From Mycobacterium sp. E796 (GTDB taxonomy: Bacteria > Actinomycetota > Actinomycetes > Mycobacteriales > Mycobacteriaceae): a stretch of 49,679 nucleotides of DNA. Under the pieces are notes generated by a model that was given only the letters and a program-made list of their open reading frames with translations, was not told the DNA's origin and searched no databases. The stretch lies in contig NZ_LZKK01000041.1 in NCBI RefSeq assembly GCF_001672815.1, forward strand, positions 1 through 49,679. The letters run 5' to 3'. A program made the translations under genes and the position numbers. Below are positions 33,121-41,644 of the stretch, one piece after another (the stretch's first letter is position 1; each line of letters opens with the position of its first letter).

Positions 33121-34326
33121 ATGGTGACGATCACAGCCGCCCGGTTCGACGAACCGGCGTTCTACCTCGGCGACCCGAACGCCACGTTCGCGCAGCTGCG
33201 CAATCACGACCCCGTGCATTGGTACGACGAGGGAAAATTCTGGGTCATTACCAAATACGAAGATATCAAGGGTATCTCGGCTCGACCCGAGAAGTTCAAG
33301 TCGGAGCGCATCGGGATCATGATGGATCTGATCGCGCACCGGGAGGGCCGCGACCCTCAGGGGTACGGGAACCGCGGCATCATGTTCATGGATCCGCCGG
33401 TGCACCGGGTGCACCGCAAGGCTGTCGGCGTGCGGTTCACACCGGCCGCGGTCGCCAAGATGGAGGCCCGGGTGCGCCAGGTGGTCAACGACGTGCTTGA
33501 CGACCTCCCGAACGGTGAATTCGACTGGATCCAACGGGTCGCCGAGCCCATCCCCGTGTATGTGTTCGCGTACCTGCTGGGAGTGCCCGAAGAAGACTGG
33601 CCCAAGGTGGCGGGATGGGCGACCACGATCGCCAACGTCGGTGGCGGGGCCGCGAGCGATGAAGACTACGCGTTCATCTTCGAACACATCGGGCCCTACC
33701 TGATGGGCCTCGTCGCCGAACGCAAGGAGCGTCCTCAAGACGATCTGCTCACGATGCTCTCCCAGGTGACCGTTGACGGAGAACCCTTCAACGACATGCA
33801 GGTGATGATCTACGCGCTCACCTTGCTCGCCGCCGGCAGTGAGACGACGCAGAGTCTGATCGCTGGAATCGCCGACTGTCTCGACACTCACCCCGACCAA
33901 TCGGCGGCGTTGTTCGCCGATCCAGGCCTCAGCGGCAACGCCGTCGAGGAGGTGCTGCGTTACTGGACGCCGGTGATGAGCATGGCCCGGCAGGCGGCCC
34001 GCGACGTTCGTTTGCGCGGTGCCGACGTCAAGGAAGGCGACGGGGTGCTGCTGGCCTATGCGTCCGCGAACCGCGACCAGGAGCACTGGGGCCCGACCGC
34101 CGAACAGTTCGACATCCACCGCCAGGACGCCGCCAATCACCTCGGCTTCGGAGTCGGCGAGCACTTCTGCATGGGTGCCGCCCTGGCTCGACGCGAAGCT
34201 CGTCTGCTGCTGGAGGAAGTAGCGCGGCGCGCCAAGGGGATTCACGTGATCGGCGACCGAGTGCCCCGCGTGTCGACATTGGTGCACACGCACGACCACC
34301 TGCCTGTCACGCTGGACTATCGCTGA
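33121..34326 (+). CDS. Cytochrome P450
   Basis: This 401-aa P450 has 'NHDPVHWYDEGKFWVITKYEDI', the I-helix 'LLAAGSETTQSL', ExxR in 'VEEVLRY', and the heme loop 'FGVGEHFCMGAALARREAR' with Cys350. Core motifs are intact. The ATG at 33121 is preferred over the in-frame TTG at 33109, which lies within the operator region. It is divergent from the CaiB pair and probably co-transcribed with the CaiB gene at 34387 (60-bp gap). The 'Y.LGDPNA' N-terminus resembles P450s acting on terpenoids or steroids, but this is only suggestive. Confidence 0.92.
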   Translation: MVTITAARFDEPAFYLGDPNATFAQLRNHDPVHWYDEGKFWVITKYEDIKGISARPEKFKSERIGIMMDLIAHREGRDPQGYGNRGIMFMDPPVHRVHRKAVGVRFTPAAVAKMEARVRQVVNDVLDDLPNGEFDWIQRVAEPIPVYVFAYLLGVPEEDWPKVAGWATTIANVGGGAASDEDYAFIFEHIGPYLMGLVAERKERPQDDLLTMLSQVTVDGEPFNDMQVMIYALTLLAAGSETTQSLIAGIADCLDTHPDQSAALFADPGLSGNAVEEVLRYWTPVMSMARQAARDVRLRGADVKEGDGVLLAYASANRDQEHWGPTAEQFDIHRQDAANHLGFGVGEHFCMGAALARREARLLLEEVARRAKGIHVIGDRVPRVSTLVHTHDHLPVTLDYR

Positions 34327-34386
34327 CATGGCAGCGAGGCCAGCTTGCCGCGCGCGTCAACCATCGTCTTGCCGGTAAGGATGCGC

Positions 34387-35607
34387 ATGAACAATCCGAT
34401 GGCGGGCGTACGCGTCCTCGAGGTTGCCCAGTGGACCTTCGTGCCGGCCGCCGGCGCGGTGCTGGCGGACTGGGGCGCTGACGTACTGAAGATCGAACAT
34501 CCGCGCACCGGCGACGCCCAGCGGGGCCTACGTCAGCTCGGCAACGTACAGATCTCCGGCGATCGCAACCCCGTCATGGAGCATGCAAACCGCGGCAAAC
34601 GATCTGTCGCCCTGGATATTTCGACACCGACCGGCCATGAATTGCTGATGGACATTGCCCGCACGAGCGACGTGTTCCTGACGAACTTCTTGCCCGACGC
34701 CCGCGCCAAACTGCGGATCGACGTCGATGACTTGCGGACGGCGAATCCCGACATCGTCTATGTGCGGGGCAGCGCATACGGAACGCTTGGCGACGAGGCA
34801 GGCATCGGTGGCTACGACATGACGGGCTTCTGGAGCCGAGGCGGTAGCGCGGCAAGCGTCACTCCGCCCGATATGGCTGGCGTAGTCGCACAACCCGGCC
34901 CGGCGTACGGAGATTCTCTGGGCGGCATGACAATTGCCGGCGGAATCGCCGCGGCGCTGTTCGCTCGTGAACGAACCGGTGAGGCCAAGGTGGTGGATGT
35001 GTCGCTCCTCGGAGTGGGGGTGTGGGCGATGGGGGTGGCCGTCAATGCCGCGCTGATCTCCGGGCAGCCGTGGCAGGCAAACCCCGCCGGCGCCAACGTC
35101 GCCCCGCACAATCCGCTGGTGGGCTTCTACCGCACCTGCGACGGGCGCTATATGGGATTGTCGATGATGCAAGGTTTCCGCTATTGGGCAGACTTCTGTG
35201 CGCGGGTCGGACTCCCCGAGCTTGCCACCGACGAACGCTTTGCCAGCCATGAGCTGCTAACCCGCAACGCGGCGCAGGCGACTGTGATCCTGCGCGAGGC
35301 GCTCGGAAGCAAAACCCTCGAGCACTGGCGCAAAGCGCTGGCCGGTTTCGAAGGGCAGTGGGCGCCCGTACAAAACACGATGGATGTCGTGGCTGACGAG
35401 CAGGTGAGGGCAAACGGCGTCATCGCGCCCATCCAAGGCAGCGGCGGTGCCCTCGAGTTAGTCTCGAGCCCCGTGCTTTTCGATCAGACACCGTTTGCCC
35501 TCGGCCCGACACCGGAGTTCGCCGAACATACCGAGGCGCTGTTACTCGAACTGGGCAAGGGCTGGGACGACATCGTCGCCCTCAAGGACAACGGAACCAT
35601 CGCGTGA
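34387..35607 (+). CDS. CaiB/BaiF-type CoA-transferase
   Basis: This 406-aa type III CoA-transferase/racemase has 'GVRVLEVAQWTFVPAAGAVLADWGADVLKIEHP', 'NRGKRSVALDIS', 'DIVYVRGSAYGTLG', 'RTGEAKVVDVSLL' and 'PHNPLVGFYRTCDGRYM'. The ATG at 34387 is preferred because the AAGG at 34377-34380 is then at a usable distance; the ATG at 34381 directly abuts it. A fragment resembling its residues 'PHNPLVGFYRT' lies at 37875, so a second copy of this gene type once stood downstream. CoA donor and acceptor unknown. Confidence 0.89.
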   Translation: MNNPMAGVRVLEVAQWTFVPAAGAVLADWGADVLKIEHPRTGDAQRGLRQLGNVQISGDRNPVMEHANRGKRSVALDISTPTGHELLMDIARTSDVFLTNFLPDARAKLRIDVDDLRTANPDIVYVRGSAYGTLGDEAGIGGYDMTGFWSRGGSAASVTPPDMAGVVAQPGPAYGDSLGGMTIAGGIAAALFARERTGEAKVVDVSLLGVGVWAMGVAVNAALISGQPWQANPAGANVAPHNPLVGFYRTCDGRYMGLSMMQGFRYWADFCARVGLPELATDERFASHELLTRNAAQATVILREALGSKTLEHWRKALAGFEGQWAPVQNTMDVVADEQVRANGVIAPIQGSGGALELVSSPVLFDQTPFALGPTPEFAEHTEALLLELGKGWDDIVALKDNGTIA

Positions 35608-35660
35608 CCATAACGACCTTCATGACCTGACGGCGAAAGAGCCAACAACGGAGGAAGCAC

Positions 35661-36518
35661 ATGAACCGAGTCAGCGGCAAAGTCGCGGTCGTCACGGGCG
35701 CAGCGCGCGGACAAGGACGCAGTCACGCAGTCCATCTAGCCGACGAGGGTGCCGACATCATCGCCGTTGACATCTGCGACGACATCGCGACCAACGACTA
35801 CCCGATGGCACGCAAGAGCGACCTCGACGAGACGGCGAAGCTGGTGGAGAAGGCAGGCCGGCGGGTGGTCACCGCGGTGGCCGATGTGCGGGATCGAGCG
35901 GCCCTGAAGAAAGCGATCGACGACGGCGTTGCCCAACTGGGCGGGCTGCACGTCGTCGTCGCCAACGCCGGCATCTGTCCGCACGGAGAGCACAAAGGGT
36001 ATCCGGCGTTCCGCGACGTGCTCGACGTGAACTTTCTCGGCGTTGTCAACACCGTCAACGCCGCGTTCGACCATCTGGACACCGGTGCGTCGATCATCGC
36101 CACCGGCTCGATCGCCGGACTGGTCTCCCAACACGATATGTTCAACGGTGGCGGCAACTCGGGCCCCGGTGGGCTCGGCTACGGTCTCGCCAAGAAGTTC
36201 GTCCGCGATTGGGTCAAATCGATGGCGATGACGCTGGCGGCGCGCGAGATACGCGTCAACGCCGTGCACCCGACGAACGTCAACACCGCGATGATGAACA
36301 ACCCGATGATGTACAAGACGTTTCGGCCCGACCTGGAGGCTCCGACACACGACGATGCCTTTGTGGTCTACCCGATGCTCCAGGCGATGCCGGTGCCCTG
36401 GGTGCAGCCCGAGGACATCTCGCACGCAGTGGTCTACCTCGCCTCCGACGAATCGCGTTACGTTACTGGACTGCAGATGTTCATCGACGGCGGTGCCGCG
36501 CTGAAAATGGGTTTCTGA
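35661..36518 (+). CDS. Mycofactocin-type SDR oxidoreductase
   Basis: This 285-aa SDR has 'VVTGAARGQGRSHAVHLADEGADIIAVDIC' (residues 10-39), the signature of the mycofactocin-coupled SDR group, which holds its NAD tightly and passes electrons to the peptide-derived cofactor mycofactocin. Catalytic residues: Ser in 'ATGSIAG', Y174 and K178 (YGLAKK); 'NAVHPTNVNTAMM' and 'VTGLQMFIDGG' follow. The ribosome binding site GGAGGAA is well placed before the ATG. It probably oxidises an alcohol formed by the P450 upstream. No mycofactocin biosynthesis genes are in the window. Confidence 0.87.
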   Translation: MNRVSGKVAVVTGAARGQGRSHAVHLADEGADIIAVDICDDIATNDYPMARKSDLDETAKLVEKAGRRVVTAVADVRDRAALKKAIDDGVAQLGGLHVVVANAGICPHGEHKGYPAFRDVLDVNFLGVVNTVNAAFDHLDTGASIIATGSIAGLVSQHDMFNGGGNSGPGGLGYGLAKKFVRDWVKSMAMTLAAREIRVNAVHPTNVNTAMMNNPMMYKTFRPDLEAPTHDDAFVVYPMLQAMPVPWVQPEDISHAVVYLASDESRYVTGLQMFIDGGAALKMGF

Positions 36519-36531
36519 CCCTCCCGACGAC

Positions 36532-37872
36532 ATGACACCCGATGAGGCGGTACGAAGCTGGCTCGAGAGTCACCTCGGGCCCGTACGAACCTTCGAGCGC
36601 CAACCACGTTGGCGCCCAGCCTGGTTCGCCGACGTCGAACGCGAAAGCACAATTGTGCCGCTGTATGTGCGCGGCGACCGCGAGGGCATGGAGTTCTCGT
36701 TGTCCACCTACCGCGAAGCGGACGTCCTTGAAGCCCTGAAAAACCAAGGAATCCCGGTTCCACACATCTACGGTCGGATTGACGCACCACCGGCCATCGT
36801 GATGGATCGCCTGCCCGGCGCCACCAATCTGTCAACCTCGCCGAGCGCAACAGAGCGCAACTCGGTCATCGACGAATATATGGAAATCCTTGCGCGGATC
36901 CATCGGCTGGATCCAGGTGAATTCTCCGCCGTCGGACTTAAGTTGCCCAAAGACCCTCAGCAGCAGGCGTTGTCGAGCTTCGAAGAGTCCGTCAAGCGGT
37001 ACCGGTCCACCAAAAAGCGACCCGAGCCGTTCCTGGAGTTCGGCATCGGCTGGATCCGCCGCCACGTTCCCGCGCATCGGTTCGACCCTCGCTTCGTACT
37101 GGGCGATCCCGGACAGTTCATGTTCGCCGATGGTCGCGTGACCGGACTGCTCGACGTCGAACTGGCCTACCTCGGCGACACCGCCCACGACCTGGCAGGA
37201 CTGCGCCTGCGCGACATCTCCGAGCCCTTCGGCGACCTAGAACGCGCGTTTCGGCGCTATGAGGAGGTCTCCGGCGCAGAACTTGACCTGCCGGTGGTCG
37301 AGTTCCACACCGCGCAGTTCTCGCTCACCACGCCTCTCTCGTTAGTCATGATCCTGCACAACCCCTTTCCGATGAGCGACTTGCTGCAGTATGTGGAGTG
37401 GTTCCAGCAATGCTCGCTCAACGCAGTCGAAGCAATGGCCGCGGTCGAGGGCGTCGCCCTCGACGATTACCTGCTCCCACGGACTGCAGATGTCCGCCAG
37501 GGCGGCCTCGTCGACGCGTTGGCGCCCATCATCGAGGAGCTACCCGCAGAGACCGAGATTGAGCGCTTCCGCCGGCATCAAACCGCGCAAACCGCGCGCT
37601 ACGTTGCCGACCTCTGCCGACACGGTCCCGCCATCGAGGCCGAAAACCTTGATGATATCGAGCGTCTGCTCGGTTACCGATGCGCCGACTGGCGGGCGGG
37701 CGATGAGGCTCTGGAGGCATTCGTGCTGGGCGCGCCCGAAGACATGGACGCCGAACTGATTCGACTGTTTCACCGCCGCATCATGCGGCAAATGCGTTTG
37801 CTGGAACCAGTTCTCAATCGCGGTGGGGGCGTGCAGCCGCTGATACCCCTGGCGCAGTTGCTCGGCCGCTGA
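36532..37872 (+). CDS. APH-fold phosphotransferase-like protein with altered catalytic loop
   Basis: This 446-aa protein of the aminoglycoside/choline kinase fold has an N-lobe ending 'PPAIVMDRLPGATNL', then 'FVLGDPGQFMFADGRVTGLLDVELAYLGDTAHDLAGLRLRD'. The catalytic loop (usually HGDxxxxN) reads L190-G-D192-PGQF-M197: the Asp stays but His and Asn are lost; the metal Asp D208 (LLDVE) stays. It may be an inactive kinase or use unusual chemistry. FadE-associated APH proteins are common in actinobacterial lipid clusters. The long C-terminal helical region (about 290-446) is extra. It follows the SDR by 13 bp. Confidence 0.82.
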   Translation: MTPDEAVRSWLESHLGPVRTFERQPRWRPAWFADVERESTIVPLYVRGDREGMEFSLSTYREADVLEALKNQGIPVPHIYGRIDAPPAIVMDRLPGATNLSTSPSATERNSVIDEYMEILARIHRLDPGEFSAVGLKLPKDPQQQALSSFEESVKRYRSTKKRPEPFLEFGIGWIRRHVPAHRFDPRFVLGDPGQFMFADGRVTGLLDVELAYLGDTAHDLAGLRLRDISEPFGDLERAFRRYEEVSGAELDLPVVEFHTAQFSLTTPLSLVMILHNPFPMSDLLQYVEWFQQCSLNAVEAMAAVEGVALDDYLLPRTADVRQGGLVDALAPIIEELPAETEIERFRRHQTAQTARYVADLCRHGPAIEAENLDDIERLLGYRCADWRAGDEALEAFVLGAPEDMDAELIRLFHRRIMRQMRLLEPVLNRGGGVQPLIPLAQLLGR

Positions 37873-37874
37873 CA

Positions 37875-37910
37875 CCGCACAACCCGCTCATCGGCTTCCA
37901 CCGCACCAAC
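37875..37910 (+). pseudogene. Remnant of a CaiB-type gene
   Basis: Translation gives 'PHNPLIGFHRTN', closely matching 'PHNPLVGFYRT' of the CaiB protein at 34387 at protein and DNA level. Outside these 12 codons the similarity stops, and the frame ends at a TAG near 37983. It starts 3 bp after the APH stop. It looks like a deletion scar left from a second CaiB gene. Confidence 0.55.
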
Positions 37911-37959
37911 CACACAGGCTCCTGGACGGTCCAAATGCGTTCGCCGCACGCCGTGACGC

Positions 37960-38109
37960 TCATCGTGGAACTCGGTCGCGACTAGCGTAGAACGCCGAGC
38001 TTCCGATGCGATGCACCGGCGCCTCCGCGCGCATCCGGTCATACAGCGGATAAAGATCCTGAAGCGCGTCGACGCCGAAGAACCGGACGGGATTGTCGAG
38101 GGCCATCAT
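37960..38109 (-). pseudogene. 5' fragment of a cytochrome P450 gene
   Basis: The minus-strand frame from the ATG at 38109 (or 38106) encodes 49 aa, with 'DNPVRFFGVDALQDLYPLYD' and 'RMRAEAPVHRIGSSAFYA', the typical N-terminus of a bacterial P450, then non-homologous residues and a stop at 37960. A ribosome binding site (GAGGTGG) precedes it, so it was once a normal gene start. The I-helix, ExxR and heme Cys are missing. It lies 64 bp downstream of the thiolase-fold gene on the same strand. The 300-bp stretch 37873-38173 otherwise shows no gene. Confidence 0.7.
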
Positions 38110-38173
38110 TGATCCACCTCGCTACAAGATTGAGACCCGACCCACTGCGCCCGCGCCGCAGCCATGCCGACAA

Positions 38174-39292
38174 TCACCGGCCCAGCACGGCCACGACGCA
38201 GGACCCGCCACCGCCCATCGCCTGCGCCAGTCCGACGCGAGGATCGGCAACCTGGCGCGAATCCGCTTCTCCGCGAAGCTGACTCACTACCTCGGCGACC
38301 TGGGCAAGTCCGGTCGCACCGAAAGCGTGGCCGCGAGCAAGGCAGCCGCCGTCGGTGTTGGTCGGCAGCCTACCTTTGGATCCCAGGCCGCCTGTCTGGG
38401 CAAGCTCGGCCACCTCCTGCGCCTCGACGAGGCCGAGCGCGGTCAGTGCGGTGACCTCCTCGCTGGCGCACATGTCATGCAGGGAGATGACTCCGACTTC
38501 ATGAGGCGTCACCTGTGCCGCCTCGAACGCGCGCCGAGCGGTCAGCGTGATCTGTGACGGCGGGCCGACACACGGACCAGCCAGCGGCCAGCCCGGGTCT
38601 GCGGGCCAGCTGGTCTGCTCGATGGCGTTGATCGCCACGGACCGAGGGCGCTGCGCGGAGGTCACAACGATCGCCGCGCCGCCGTCAACGGACGCGTGGC
38701 ACATCATCTTGGTGAGCGGCTCGGCGACCATGCGGGTCGCCATGACATGCGCAACCGTCACGTCGTCGTCGTTGCGCCGCGCCGCCAGCGGATTGCACCG
38801 CGCCTGGTTGTACGATTTGGCCGCTACCGCTCCGAAAACGTCCGGTCCACAACCGGTCTCATACAGCCACCGATTGGCCTCGATCGCGTAGTGGATCTGC
38901 GGGGGAAAGCGGTCCCAGAAGTCGACCGCCGCCGGCACGACGCCGCCGGGTTCCAGCGCCGTGGTCTTCTCGTAGCCGATCGCTAGCGCGGTGTTGCAGC
39001 GACCGGAGGCCACCGCCCACACGGCGTGCCGCAGGGCGACCATGCCGCCCGCCGAGGCGCTCTCGATGGCGGTCACCGGAATCCCGGTGCGGCCCAGGCG
39101 AAGTGCCACCTTGAGACCGGTCTGGGGCGGTGCCATCGAGGAAGACGTAAACACCTCGCCCACAGCGTCATAGCCGATGCCCGCGTCGGCGAGTGCCGCC
39201 TCGGCGGCCTGGAAGCCGAGCGTCGCCAGCGCGGTGTCGGCGTGTTTACCGAACGGTGTGACGCCGATGCCGGCGACGTGCGTCCCTGTCAT
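38174..39292 (-). CDS. Thiolase-fold protein without catalytic Cys (Ltp-type, candidate retro-aldolase)
   Basis: This 372-aa SCP2-thiolase-like protein has 'HVAGIGVTPFGKH' and 'AIESASAGGMVALRHA', where the nucleophile Cys of thiolases is Ser (S80). It keeps 'CLARGHAFGATGLAQ' with His at 322; the second Cys region reads 'AQAMGGGGS' with no Cys at the expected place. This fits Ltp-type aldolases more than thiolases. I chose the ATG at 39292, which overlaps the DUF35-like stop by 4 bp (ATGA). It is a second, only distantly similar copy of the module at 10311-11869. Confidence 0.83.
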   Translation of the reverse strand: MTGTHVAGIGVTPFGKHADTALATLGFQAAEAALADAGIGYDAVGEVFTSSSMAPPQTGLKVALRLGRTGIPVTAIESASAGGMVALRHAVWAVASGRCNTALAIGYEKTTALEPGGVVPAAVDFWDRFPPQIHYAIEANRWLYETGCGPDVFGAVAAKSYNQARCNPLAARRNDDDVTVAHVMATRMVAEPLTKMMCHASVDGGAAIVVTSAQRPRSVAINAIEQTSWPADPGWPLAGPCVGPPSQITLTARRAFEAAQVTPHEVGVISLHDMCASEEVTALTALGLVEAQEVAELAQTGGLGSKGRLPTNTDGGCLARGHAFGATGLAQVAEVVSQLRGEADSRQVADPRVGLAQAMGGGGSCVVAVLGR

Positions 39293-39519
39293 TCGGATTG
39301 CGCCTTGAACAGAACGATGATGTTGTCCTCCCACGTCTTTTCGACGATTCGGCCGACGGTGCCGGGCGCCGGGCGACGCCCGGATACCAACACTTGCAAC
39401 CGCCCGTCGGAGGTGTCGACCCAGGCGACGCTGTAGCCGTCCTGACCGTACCCGGGGATCGGCGACTTCCCGGGAACGAAGGTCGATGCCCACACGGTCG
39501 CGGGACGATCAGCGGACAT
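39289..39519 (-). CDS. Short DUF35-type OB-fold protein lacking the zinc ribbon
   Basis: This 76-aa protein matches only the OB-fold part of DUF35: 'GYGQDGYSVAWVDTSDGRLQVLVSGRRPAPGTVGRIVEKT' and an 'IIVLFKAQ' end. The Cys4 zinc ribbon found at 11474 is absent; the protein has no Cys. It overlaps the thiolase-fold gene by 4 bp and the upstream CaiB gene by 11 bp, so it is co-expressed and probably the partner of that thiolase-fold protein. The ATG at 39519 is the only close start. Confidence 0.75.
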   Translation of the reverse strand: MSADRPATVWASTFVPGKSPIPGYGQDGYSVAWVDTSDGRLQVLVSGRRPAPGTVGRIVEKTWEDNIIVLFKAQSE

Positions 39520-41644
39520 TGGTCATGCCTCCTTCGTGTGCGTTGGCGCTGCCCAGGGCCGGCGGCGGCATGAGCGGGACCGGTCCCTGACCGGCGAATC
39601 GCCATGGCAACCCCACTAGTCGGGCCGTACCGATGTCCGGGTCTGGGTGCGCGATTTCGGGGAAGAATCCGCGAATCACCAGATGCGGATCCGAAACCAG
39701 GTCCTCGGCCCGTTGCACCGCCGCGGCGCGCAAACCCGACACGCTCAGGCGCGCGGAAACATCGTCGGCCGACGCGGCGGCGACCAGGCCCGCCAGCTTC
39801 TCGACCAACGTTGGACGCCGCGAATCATCAGGTACTGCAAGTATTTCTGCCAGGCGTTTCCACTCATCGGGCTCCGCTATTTCAATGGCGACCCAGCGGC
39901 CGTCGGCGGCGCGATGGATGCGGCGATGCCCGGAGTCGCGGATTACCGCACTGCCGGGAACGGAGGCCGCCGCGACGAACTCGGCCACGGTCGACGCGAC
40001 GACCTCGGCCATGGAGAGATCGATGACGGCGCCGGTGTCACGAGCGGGCCCGACCGCCCACGCGGCGATTACCACGGCGGCCACCACCGAGGACAGCGGG
40101 TCGGCTATCACGGTGCCGAGCCGCGCCGGTGATCCATCCGGTCCAACGGTCAGTCCGGCCAGTCCGCCATAAGACTGAACATTGTTGGCGTATACGCGAT
40201 ATCCGGCCATGGGCCCTTCCGATCCGAAGCCGGAGACCCGGACGGCGAGCTTTCCCGAGTCGGCAACCTCGGCCGGATCCACCTGCAGTCTGGCGAGTCG
40301 CGCGCTGCCTACGTTCTCGATGAGGACGTCGGCGTCGGACAGCGCCGCGGCGACGTCGTCCACGGCGCGGGCCGGGTCGATCAACTGGCTCTGCTTGGAA
40401 TGGTTGGCCACGGCGAAATATGCGCCGCGTTCGACACCGGGCCTACCCTCAGCGAACGGTCCCGTACGCCGATAGATGTCGAGGCGCTCAGGGTCTTCGA
40501 GTCGCAACACCCGCGCGCCGATCGCGCCGAGCAGCGCCCCGATGATCGGCCCGGCCAGGACGTGGGTCAGTTCGGCGACCCGCAGGTCGCTCAGGCGGCC
40601 CGTGCGACGGCGATCCGACCCTCGCCCGACGTGGGTGATCCACGGCGAGTCGAGTACGGACAATTCCACACCGCCGAGCTGCGTCGTCGACACAGCGCCA
40701 CGGAAGGCAAACTGCGGTGACCTCAGAATCTCTTGCGCCGTATTCACCGGTGTCGACGGCACGCCGTTGGCTTGTAGCGTTGCCGCGCACTCTTCCTTGT
40801 CGTGCGTTGCCGCCCATGCTGTTACGTGTCGGTTGATCAGATCGGCGTGGTCGATGCGGGCCTGGCGTTCGTCGAGACCGGCGGCCCAGCCCGGATATCC
40901 CAGCGCCGCAAGCAGACCCCGCCACTGGTGATTTTCAACCGCGGTGATGCGGACCAGCCCGTCGCGGCATCCGAACAGTCCCGACGGCGCGAGATAGCGC
41001 CCGCTGCCGGCCCTTCCGGGGCACCCGTACAGGACGTGTGCGCATTCCGGGAGTGCCGCGGTGAACGCGACCGCCTCCTGCACCGACACGTCGACGAGCA
41101 CCGAGCCGTGGCTCTCGTTGCGCCGATCGAGGCCATGCAATGCCGCCAGGGCCGTGACCGCGCCCGCCGCCTTCAGCGCGACGTAGCCCGGCGCCGGTAT
41201 GGGTGCTCCGTCGGATCCCTCGATGGTGGCGAGCAAACCACCGGCCGCCTGGGCGACAAGCTCGCCACCGGGCTCCGACGACCGCGGCCCGTCGAGGCCG
41301 AACGGGCTGACCATGACGACGACCGCATTCCCCGTGGCCGGTGGCGTGACGGCACGGCCGTGATCGACGATCACGATGTCGTGTTCATCGAACATTGCCG
41401 AGATGTCGGTCGGTTGATCAACGATCCGCTTGCCGCGATCGAGAGTGAGGTCCACGGCCGCAACAGGTCCGGCCGTGGTCCCGATCACGGGTCCCGCACG
41501 ATGTGGTGCGCCGGCACCAATCACTTTCGTCGCCTCGGCACCGAGGCTCGACAGCAGCGCCGCGGCGGCCGAACCCGCGATCCCGTCGCCAAGTTGGAGC
41601 ACCCGCACACCCGATAGGAAACCCGTGTCGCCCCTTCGGTTCAC
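39509..41644 (-). CDS. Fused double CaiB/BaiF-type CoA-transferase
   Basis: This 711-aa protein has two complete type III CoA-transferase domains. The first (about 1-370) starts 'LSGVRVLQLGDGIAGSAAAALLSSLGAEATKVIG' and has 'GSVLVDVSVQEAV'. The second (about 375-711) starts 'LSDLRVAELTHVLAGPIIGALLGAIGARVLRLEDP' and has 'GAVIDLSMAEVV'. Family members are normally about 400 aa and act as dimers, so this is a built-in heterodimer. The GTG at 41644 gives a GTGA overlap with the dehydrogenase upstream; a longer in-frame reading to 41953 lies inside that gene. Compare the split pair at 30579/31778. Confidence 0.9.
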   Translation of the reverse strand: MNRRGDTGFLSGVRVLQLGDGIAGSAAAALLSSLGAEATKVIGAGAPHRAGPVIGTTAGPVAAVDLTLDRGKRIVDQPTDISAMFDEHDIVIVDHGRAVTPPATGNAVVVMVSPFGLDGPRSSEPGGELVAQAAGGLLATIEGSDGAPIPAPGYVALKAAGAVTALAALHGLDRRNESHGSVLVDVSVQEAVAFTAALPECAHVLYGCPGRAGSGRYLAPSGLFGCRDGLVRITAVENHQWRGLLAALGYPGWAAGLDERQARIDHADLINRHVTAWAATHDKEECAATLQANGVPSTPVNTAQEILRSPQFAFRGAVSTTQLGGVELSVLDSPWITHVGRGSDRRRTGRLSDLRVAELTHVLAGPIIGALLGAIGARVLRLEDPERLDIYRRTGPFAEGRPGVERGAYFAVANHSKQSQLIDPARAVDDVAAALSDADVLIENVGSARLARLQVDPAEVADSGKLAVRVSGFGSEGPMAGYRVYANNVQSYGGLAGLTVGPDGSPARLGTVIADPLSSVVAAVVIAAWAVGPARDTGAVIDLSMAEVVASTVAEFVAAASVPGSAVIRDSGHRRIHRAADGRWVAIEIAEPDEWKRLAEILAVPDDSRRPTLVEKLAGLVAAASADDVSARLSVSGLRAAAVQRAEDLVSDPHLVIRGFFPEIAHPDPDIGTARLVGLPWRFAGQGPVPLMPPPALGSANAHEGGMTNVR

